The notes beneath the pieces are model-generated. The model was not told the origin of the DNA. It did not search any database and saw only the letters and a program-made list of their open reading frames with translations. DNA of 32,419 bases from Mucilaginibacter sp. Lineage in GTDB: Bacteria > Bacteroidota > Bacteroidia > Sphingobacteriales > Sphingobacteriaceae. Numbering within the stretch: the stretch's first letter is position 1; every line of letters starts with the position of its first letter. Made by a program: the position numbers and the translations under genes. Location: the NCBI RefSeq assembly GCF_028287845.1, contig NZ_JAQBOW010000127.1, positions 1 through 32,419 of the forward strand, in the 5' to 3' direction. This document shows, in pieces, positions 26,376 through 32,419 of this stretch.

Positions 26376-27746
26376 TTACGGTCTTACTATAGTACCATCT
26401 CTTTTACGTATTGTCCAGTTACCGGCGCGGTTGCTTATAGGATATTTGGCAGCTTCTTTCTCGTCAATATCAGTACCTAAACCCGGCGCTTCATTAACAA
26501 ATAAGTACCCATTTTTTAATTCAGGGCATCCCGGGAATACCGCTTTTTCTTTCTCGGTAAAAAATACAGATTCCTGTATGCCAAAGTTCCAGATGTTAAG
26601 GTCGATATGGCAATGTGCAGCATGACCTATTGGAGAACAATCGCCAGGGGCGTGCCATGCGGAGCGTACATTAAACAGCTCGCCTAAATGAGCTACCTTC
26701 ATGGCAGGGGTTATACCGCCTATTTGTGAAACATGGCAACGGATGAAATCAAAAGAGTGATCGGCCATTTCCTGTACAAACTCATTAGGATTGTTAAATA
26801 GCTCGCCCATGGCAAATGGCACTGTTGTGCTGGCACGCAATTGCTTCCACCAGCTCCTGTTTTCGGGCGATAATGGATCTTCAATAAAGAATGGATCATA
26901 TTCCTCTAAGCGCTTGCACATGTTTATTATATCCATTGGTTGTATACGCTCATGGGTATCGTGCAATAATTCCAAATCTGTACCACAGGCTTTTCTAACC
27001 TCGTTGAACAATTTAGGTATAGCCTGCACATAGGCACGCGGATCAATAAACTGATCTGTTGGTTTACCAAATTTAGCATCCTTAAAATCAGGGTTCTTTG
27101 CCAGCATGGTAGCGCCATAACCGCCCAACTGTATACGCACATGGCGGAAACCGTCTGCCTGGAATTTTTTCACCTGGTCTATAACCTGCGCAATATCTTT
27201 GCCATCGGCGTGTGCATAAGTATCAACCGCGAAGCGCGCCTTCCCGCCTAAAAGTGCATATACGGGCATATTTGCACGTTTGCCTTTTATATCCCACATA
27301 GCTTCATTTAACCCGCTTAAAGCATTGTTAAGGTCTGGGCCGTTGCGCCAGTAAGAGCTAACATAGGCGGCTTGCCACATATCCTCAATATTATCAACAT
27401 CCCTCCCTTTGCAAAAAGGATCAAGGTATTCGTTAATTGCGGTAACTACCACCTCGGCACGTTGGGTAAAAGTTGCACAACCTACACCATATAAACCGGG
27501 TTCAGAAGTTTCAACCTTTACTATCACTAAGTTTGACCCATTTGGAGCAGTACCAATTGCCCTTACTTTTGTAATGGTAACCGGCGCCATGCCTTTAGCA
27601 TAGGTATTTTTAGCTTTTTCTTCTTCCTTTGCCTCAGCGCTCATAGGTGTGCCTATCAGCCCAAGTATTCCTGCTGTTGTACCCAGGCCAAGCATTTTTA
27701 AAGCGTCCCGGCGGTCAAATCCTTGTTGATCTTTTAAATTACTCAT
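26376..27746 (-). CDS. ManD/RspA-like sugar-acid dehydratase with a Tat signal (enolase superfamily)
   Basis: A 456-residue protein. The N-terminus FDRRDALKMLGLGTTAGILG has the twin Arg and hydrophobic stretch of a Tat signal, with a plausible cleavage after SAEA (39). The enolase-superfamily capping domain (about 53-160) and barrel follow. The ManD/RspA-type metal and catalytic residues are visible: Asp263 and His265 in LHDTHERI, Glu289 in FFIEDPL, Glu315 in AMGELFNN, His365 in WHAPGDC. Family members dehydrate D-mannonate or D-gluconate to 2-keto-3-deoxy acids. A Tat signal is unusual because most act in the cytoplasm. It lies 24 bases after the MFS gene. Exact substrate is unknown. Confidence 0.88.
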   Translation of the reverse strand: MSNLKDQQGFDRRDALKMLGLGTTAGILGLIGTPMSAEAKEEEKAKNTYAKGMAPVTITKVRAIGTAPNGSNLVIVKVETSEPGLYGVGCATFTQRAEVVVTAINEYLDPFCKGRDVDNIEDMWQAAYVSSYWRNGPDLNNALSGLNEAMWDIKGKRANMPVYALLGGKARFAVDTYAHADGKDIAQVIDQVKKFQADGFRHVRIQLGGYGATMLAKNPDFKDAKFGKPTDQFIDPRAYVQAIPKLFNEVRKACGTDLELLHDTHERIQPMDIINMCKRLEEYDPFFIEDPLSPENRSWWKQLRASTTVPFAMGELFNNPNEFVQEMADHSFDFIRCHVSQIGGITPAMKVAHLGELFNVRSAWHAPGDCSPIGHAAHCHIDLNIWNFGIQESVFFTEKEKAVFPGCPELKNGYLFVNEAPGLGTDIDEKEAAKYPISNRAGNWTIRKRDGTIVRP

Positions 27747-27770
27747 AATTAATTTTTTAATAATAAATGA

Positions 27771-29012
27771 TTATGCTGATTTTTTAACCTTGTAAAATTT
27801 GTATCCAAACAAAAAGATAACCACGTAACAAATAATTGGCATGTAATAAGCCTGGGCCACATTATGGTTAGCCACCTGCCCCATAATTAACGGAAAAACC
27901 GCGCCGCCCACTACACCCATGGCTATAAATGATGACGCTTGTTGCGTATGGCTGCCCAGGTTCTTTAATCCCAAACTAAAAATTGTAGGGAATATAATGC
28001 TGAAAAAGAAATTGATCATCATTAAAGCGACGTATGATGGCCAGCCAAAATTTTGTGCCACTATTATACACATCAAAATACTACCGCATGCAAAAATGGC
28101 CAATAGTTTATTTGGTGCAATAAATTTCATCAGGTAGGTACCAACAATACGGCCCAATGCCATCATCCCCATAAAAACAATCATCAGGTTACCAGCCTTT
28201 TCATTACTGAAATGCATGATATCAACCCCATAATTAATAAAATAGGCCCAGGTGCCGGCTTGCGCGGCCACGTTAAAGAACTGGGCGGCGCAGGCCCATA
28301 CAAAATGTCTGTGCTGATATAATTTCTTTGTGGGTGCCACGTCAACATTAACCGCGTCAGGGTCAACTGCTGTTACTTCAACATGCGGGTCTGTTAATGC
28401 AGGTATCTTTAAAAATAAAAAGGCTATTGCTATCAATACAATAACACAGCCTATACCCACATATAAGGTTTTTACAGAGGTTAGGTCGGTTGATTTTACA
28501 TTATCTGTACTTAACAAAAAGAAAGTGCCAATTGCCGGGCCTATCATGGTACCAACGGCGTTAAATGCCTGTGCAAAGTTTACCCTAAGATCGCTGGTAC
28601 GTTGGTCGCCCAGGGCTGCTGCAAAAGGGTGTGCTACGGTTTCTAAGGTAGCCATACCACAGCCCATTATAAATAAAGCTATCCTGAAAAAGGTAAAGCT
28701 TGCGGCATTTGCCGCGGGTACAAACAAAAACAAGCCTCCCGCAAATAAAGCCAATCCTAATATTACGCCTGGCTTGTAGCCAAATTTTTTCATAAAATAT
28801 CCGGCCGGGATACTCATTATAAAATAAGCGCCAAAAACCGAAAACTGAATTAGCCCCGATTGCGACTTTGAAAGATTTAATACGTTTTGAAAATGCTTGT
28901 TAAGTACATCGCTCATGGAATGTAATACACCCCACATCAGGAACAATGAGGTGACAAAAAATAGGGTGACAACGAATTGTTTTTGTGTAAAGGCAGGTTT
29001 TTGCTGAATCAT
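27771..29012 (-). CDS. MFS sugar permease, FucP (FHS) family
   Basis: A 413-residue protein with about 12 hydrophobic helices. It has the FHS-family signatures FFVTSLFLMWGVLHSMSDVLNK near the start, GAYFIMSIPAGYFMKKFGYKPG, MATLETVAHPFAAALG in helix 4-5, and SNEKAGNLMIVFMG later. FucP-type permeases bring L-fucose, glucose, galactose or related sugars into the cytoplasm with H+. It is the first gene of the five-gene operon, so an imported sugar or sugar acid is the likely inducer and substrate. Its place makes it the partner of the periplasmic enzymes. The substrate is not readable from sequence. Confidence 0.92.
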   Translation of the reverse strand: MIQQKPAFTQKQFVVTLFFVTSLFLMWGVLHSMSDVLNKHFQNVLNLSKSQSGLIQFSVFGAYFIMSIPAGYFMKKFGYKPGVILGLALFAGGLFLFVPAANAASFTFFRIALFIMGCGMATLETVAHPFAAALGDQRTSDLRVNFAQAFNAVGTMIGPAIGTFFLLSTDNVKSTDLTSVKTLYVGIGCVIVLIAIAFLFLKIPALTDPHVEVTAVDPDAVNVDVAPTKKLYQHRHFVWACAAQFFNVAAQAGTWAYFINYGVDIMHFSNEKAGNLMIVFMGMMALGRIVGTYLMKFIAPNKLLAIFACGSILMCIIVAQNFGWPSYVALMMINFFFSIIFPTIFSLGLKNLGSHTQQASSFIAMGVVGGAVFPLIMGQVANHNVAQAYYMPIICYVVIFLFGYKFYKVKKSA

Positions 29013-29382
29013 CGGTTAGGTTAAATTAGGTTAAGGTTATCGCAAGAGAATGCAATCTTATACATATAAGCACTATGGATAATCTTTTTTAACAAGTTTA
29101 AATTGGTTATAATACAGCCGCTTGGGGGAATATTTTATATCTCAACCAAAAAAACAAATTTTATTAATCAATTCATAATAAATACCGCATTAAAAACCTT
29201 GCGTATATAAATGTTACATACCTTTTAAGCATAACACCAATTTACTTTATTCTGCAAGATCAGGTCCAACCCACAGCCACACAGCGTTATAAAAATTCGC
29301 ATGGCATACTAATTTACATCAATGGTATTATCCCGGTGGGGTCGCTCGCAACGGTCTGGCAAACTGTATCAGTCAAAAAAAA
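29013..29382. other. Gene-free divergent region, MFS-proximal part
   Basis: No coding frame. It should hold the promoter of the minus-strand operon: the best match is TAAAATTTG (29163-29155 on the minus strand), one base longer than TAnnTTTG, without a clear upstream element. A CTTATACATATAAG near-palindrome (29057-29070) is close to the MFS start. A short GC-rich patch occurs near 29333-29360. Confidence 0.35.
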
Positions 29383-29635
29383 GTGTTTCACATCAGGTGT
29401 TTCATCCTAAATTTACAAAAATCGACAAAACAGCATAAAATACTTATTATAAGATATTTATCATACTTTACCTGAAGTATTAGTACTGTTTCAAAGTGTT
29501 TCACTCATTTTGTTAAATGACTATATATCAGCATGTTAGCCTAAAAGAGTGTTTCATTAATTTGTGAAACACTACACATCACTTTTTTTAATGTACAAAC
29601 CGTTACTATCCCTGTAGGATATGCTAGCTGTTTCA
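29383..29635 (+). promoter_or_regulatory. Cluster of TGTTTCA repeats upstream of the siderophore-type receptor
   Basis: GTGTTTCA occurs at 29383-29390, 29397-29404, 29496-29503 and 29549-29556. CTGTTTCA lies at 29486-29493 and 29628-29635. An inverted copy TGAAACAC at 29565-29572 forms an 8-8-8 palindrome with the 29549 copy. Six repeats have the same direction. Pairs are 14 and 10 bases apart. The array lies immediately before a TAnnTTTG promoter, so multiple binding of a regulator is the simplest reading. Confidence 0.65.
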
Positions 29636-29696
29636 TTATTAACCTTTTCTTATTTAAATTAATTCTAAATAATTTTTTAAAAGCCAAAGCCATTAT

Positions 29697-29704
29697 TACT
29701 TTTG
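29697..29704 (+). promoter_or_regulatory. TACTTTTG -7 element of the receptor gene
   Basis: An exact TAnnTTTG match. The -33 region is T-rich without a clear TTTG. Transcription would begin near 29711, about 20 bases before the ATG at 29732. This excludes the upstream non-ATG start at 29702 and fixes the reading start. Confidence 0.55.
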
Positions 29705-29731
29705 TCTTTAATTAGACTTAATATAAATAAT

Positions 29732-32179
29732 ATGCAAAACACTTATTACTTTCTTCAAAGAGCCCTGTTTTTACTGTTTTTTGTTTGTAACCTGGTTAGG
29801 GCAGATACGCCTACTGGGAAAATTTCGGGCACTGTAACTACCGCTGATGGTAAACCTGCTGGATTTGCAACGGTAACTATTGTTGAATTAAACAGGGTCA
29901 CAAGCACCGGCAATGATGGAGCTTACTTTTTTGGAAATGTAAAACCCGGTATTTATACGCTAAAAACGTCATTAGTTGGTGCCGGGAGCGATGAAAGAAC
30001 GGTTACTGTTATTTCAGGAAAAACAACAATAATTAACTTTGCTCTCACACAAAATGCCTCACAATTAAATGAAATTAATATTTATGCAGATAACGCGTTT
30101 ACCAAACCGGCATCAATAGGTAAATCAGCCATAAGTTTGTTAGATCTTCCTCAGAGTGTTGGCATAGTGCCGCGAAAGATAATTGAGGATCAGCAAATTA
30201 ACACACTGGGCGATGCCGTTAAAAATGTAAGCGGTGTTTCTTTAACCCAAACTCGCGGTGGTGTGGGCGAAACTTTTTCGGCACGGGGTTACAGTATAGG
30301 CATTGGTGGCGGCGCGGGTAGCATTTTTAAAAATGGCGTATTAATAAACACGGCAGGTTTCCCTGAAGCAAGTACATTAGAATTTATAGAAATATTAAAA
30401 GGCAGCGCCGCGTTGCTTTATGGAAATGTATCAGGTGGCATGGTTATTAATTTGATAACTAAAAAGCCAAGTTTTGAAAACGGCGGCGAAATTTCCATGC
30501 GCTATGGAAGTTATAACCTGTTTAAACCTTCAATTGATATATATGGTCCCCTGAGCGGTGATGTAGCATACAGATTAGTGGGCACTTATGAAAATGCCGG
30601 CAGTTACCGTAAGCATGTTTATAGCGAACGTGCGTATATTAACCCGTCGCTGCTTTTTAACCTCGGCAAAAAAACAACCTTATTAATTGAGGGCGATTAT
30701 TTAAAATTGAATTTAACACCCGATTGGGGTGTTGGTTCATTAAATAACGGACAGGCTATACCTTCTATGGTGCCGCGTTCGCAATTCATAAATACAGCCT
30801 GGGCGTATAGCCACATGAACCAATATTTGGGCACAGCAACAGTAAACCATCAATTCAATACTAACTGGCACATAAACGCCATAATTTCTTCACAAAGCAC
30901 CGCGGTCGACTCTTACGGCTCAAGCTTACCCAATACAGTAAGCGCCACAGGCGATTGGAACCGTGGCCTGACCAGGGCAAATATATTTGAAGGTGATTAT
31001 ACAGGACAGCTTAATTTAAACGGGAAATTTAAAACCGGCTTAATTACACATCAATTATTAATGGGGGCTGATGCTGTTAAAATATTAAATAAAAGCCGGG
31101 CCTATGGAATTAATAATGGCGCGTCACCAATAAGCAGTTATGCGTATGACAAAATAAATATTATTGATCTGAACAAATATACACAGCGAACAGATATACC
31201 CAACGCTGTTGATACCGCTTTAACAACCGCGCCGGTATATCGTTTCGGCGCTTACGTTCAAGACATGGTAAGCCTTACAGACAAACTGAAATTTTTAGCG
31301 GGTATACGTTGGTCATGGCAGCAAACCTATCAAACTACTATACAAAACCTGCTTAAAAATACAATAGCCGCAGGCACAGCTATAACCAGATATGATCGCG
31401 CTTTTACGCCAAAGCTGGCATTGATCTATCAGCCGGTAACAACAAGTTCTATCTATGTTAGTTATAGCAATAATTTCCAGGTTAATACCGGTACTGATAT
31501 CTACACGGGCCAGGGACTTAAACCATCCATCATTGATCAATATGAAGCCGGTATTAAGAATGAGTTTTTTGATGGTAAACTTGCTGCAAATTTTAGTATT
31601 TACCGTATAGTTAATAATAACCTTGCCGTAACCGCCCCGTTTTTAGCCGACGGTGTTACTATAAATAGTGATGCTACCAAAAAACAACTTAGCGGGCAAA
31701 CCACAAGTGATGGCCTGGATGTTGATTTGACAGGAAATCTTTCAAAAAATATTTATTTTATAGTGGGATATGGTTATAATTTTATGCGGTATACTAAAAC
31801 ATCAGGATTAAAAGGCTCAAACATTGAGGGTGAGCAGGTAGTAATTAACCCAAGGAATACCGCCAATGCATCCTTGTTTTACACGTTTAATTCGGCTGCA
31901 TTACGGGGTGTTAAATTAGGCGCATCGGCATTTTACACCGGGTCTCGCCTGGCCGGTTATAATAATACCGTTGGGCAAGCACAACCTTATAGCCGGTTAC
32001 TGCCAATAGGTGGTTTTACAATACTTAACTTAACTGCAGGATATACCTATCAAAAAATTTCTTTACTGACCAGTATAACCAATTTAACTAATACTTTTAA
32101 TTATCTTATACATGACAATTATAGCGTTACACCTATACCGCCACGGCAACTTTTAACTACACTTACTTATAAATTATAA
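29732..32179 (+). CDS. TonB-dependent siderophore-type receptor with N-terminal beta domain
   Basis: Starts at ATG 29732 (MQNTYYFLQRALFLLFFVC), giving 815 residues with a signal peptide ending VRA. The frame extends upstream only through TTG codons. A carboxypeptidase-regulatory-like domain (about 27-105) precedes the plug, which has the siderophore-receptor motifs LPQSVGIVPRKIIEDQQINT, NVSGVS and RGYSIG, then GGVINLITKKP-like GGMVINLITKKPSF. A 22-strand barrel follows and ends in TLTYKL, lacking the usual terminal Phe. It imports a ferric siderophore or similar ligand. No Fur box is seen, so the TGTTTCA array may set expression instead. A lipoprotein gene follows 136 bases later. Confidence 0.92.
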   Translation: MQNTYYFLQRALFLLFFVCNLVRADTPTGKISGTVTTADGKPAGFATVTIVELNRVTSTGNDGAYFFGNVKPGIYTLKTSLVGAGSDERTVTVISGKTTIINFALTQNASQLNEINIYADNAFTKPASIGKSAISLLDLPQSVGIVPRKIIEDQQINTLGDAVKNVSGVSLTQTRGGVGETFSARGYSIGIGGGAGSIFKNGVLINTAGFPEASTLEFIEILKGSAALLYGNVSGGMVINLITKKPSFENGGEISMRYGSYNLFKPSIDIYGPLSGDVAYRLVGTYENAGSYRKHVYSERAYINPSLLFNLGKKTTLLIEGDYLKLNLTPDWGVGSLNNGQAIPSMVPRSQFINTAWAYSHMNQYLGTATVNHQFNTNWHINAIISSQSTAVDSYGSSLPNTVSATGDWNRGLTRANIFEGDYTGQLNLNGKFKTGLITHQLLMGADAVKILNKSRAYGINNGASPISSYAYDKINIIDLNKYTQRTDIPNAVDTALTTAPVYRFGAYVQDMVSLTDKLKFLAGIRWSWQQTYQTTIQNLLKNTIAAGTAITRYDRAFTPKLALIYQPVTTSSIYVSYSNNFQVNTGTDIYTGQGLKPSIIDQYEAGIKNEFFDGKLAANFSIYRIVNNNLAVTAPFLADGVTINSDATKKQLSGQTTSDGLDVDLTGNLSKNIYFIVGYGYNFMRYTKTSGLKGSNIEGEQVVINPRNTANASLFYTFNSAALRGVKLGASAFYTGSRLAGYNNTVGQAQPYSRLLPIGGFTILNLTAGYTYQKISLLTSITNLTNTFNYLIHDNYSVTPIPPRQLLTTLTYKL

Positions 32180-32315
32180 AGAAACTGCAATACTTTTAGA
32201 ACGCATGATAGCGATGGTTTAATGTACCTGATATAAATAGATTAACATTATGATACCTAACCAATTAGGAGAATCGTATATTGCATCACCAATTCACCTA
32301 ACCTGATCTAAAAAA

Positions 32316-32419
32316 ATGAAAAACCTATTTATTGGATGTGTTATGCTGGCTGCAGCATTAGCCATTACATCATGCAACCGCAACGGAAGAACAACCGCAA
32401 AAAGAACCGTTATTGAGGG
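32316..32419 (+). CDS. Start of a lipoprotein gene, cut by the window end
   Basis: ATG at 32316 begins MKNLFIGCVMLAAALAITSC, with a lipobox ending at Cys20, followed by NRNGRTTAKRTVIE. Only 34 residues are visible, so the function cannot be told. It may be co-transcribed with the receptor 136 bases upstream. AAAAAA precedes the ATG, and no Shine-Dalgarno site is seen, as usual in Bacteroidota. Confidence 0.65.
   Translation, partial: MKNLFIGCVMLAAALAITSCNRNGRTTAKRTVIE

Noticed and set aside
29383..29635. Possible CRISPR or origin iterons
   Set aside because: Eight-base units at uneven spacing are too short for CRISPR, and no DnaA boxes or replication gene lie nearby; an operator array fits better.
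29702..29731. Earlier start for the siderophore-type receptor
   Set aside because: It begins at a TTG inside the TACTTTTG promoter element and would place ten polar residues before the signal peptide; ATG at 29732 is better.

Overview
The window looks like chromosome of a Bacteroidota, most likely Sphingobacteriaceae of the Mucilaginibacter/Pedobacter kind. The grounds are a SusC/SusD pair, many periplasmic glycoside hydrolases, Bacteroidota promoters (TTTG / TAnnTTTG), no Shine-Dalgarno dependence and moderate-to-low GC. The genus is an inference.

Bases 1-3246: the 3' end of an outer-membrane barrel gene, a gene-poor stretch carrying the 3' half of a tRNA-Ala(GGC) followed by a strong terminator (a probable integration scar), and a large MG2-like/TonB-plug protein gene split by one frameshift.

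Bases 3425-19570: a polysaccharide utilisation region. On the minus strand the main unit reads SusC, SusD, a seven-heme cytochrome c, a GH30 and a GH3 beta-glucosidase. A second minus-strand unit upstream reads GH30, then GH5 with a C-terminal carbohydrate-binding module. GH30+GH3 with SusCD and a GH5 points to a beta-glucan, perhaps beta-1,6-glucan of fungal walls. No HTCS, SusR or sigma/anti-sigma regulator is present. Convergent to the GH3 lies an unusual membrane protein: a 7TMR-DISM sensor fused through a coiled coil to the zinc ribbon and HTH of an IS1595-type transposase, with no catalytic domain. The 1.06-kb gap before SusC holds two LacI-type operators, phased direct repeats and a Bacteroidota promoter. 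The GH30-GH5 pair is flanked by two inverted copies of a ~55-bp TGTCCC-rich element.

Bases 19571-21983: a doubtful small ORF, a zinc-ribbon SAM methyltransferase, and a toxin-antitoxin pair whose PIN toxin carries two frameshifts while the antitoxin is intact.

Bases 22003-29012: a tight five-gene minus-strand operon ending in a strong terminator: FucP-like MFS permease, Tat-signal ManD/RspA-like dehydratase, secreted mutarotase-like protein, secreted PQQ dehydrogenase with a heme c domain, and a BASS transporter. Together these suggest periplasmic oxidation of a sugar to an aldonic acid followed by dehydration and transport.

Bases 29013-32419: a divergent intergenic region with seven copies of TGTTTCA, a TonB-dependent siderophore-type receptor, and the start of a lipoprotein gene.
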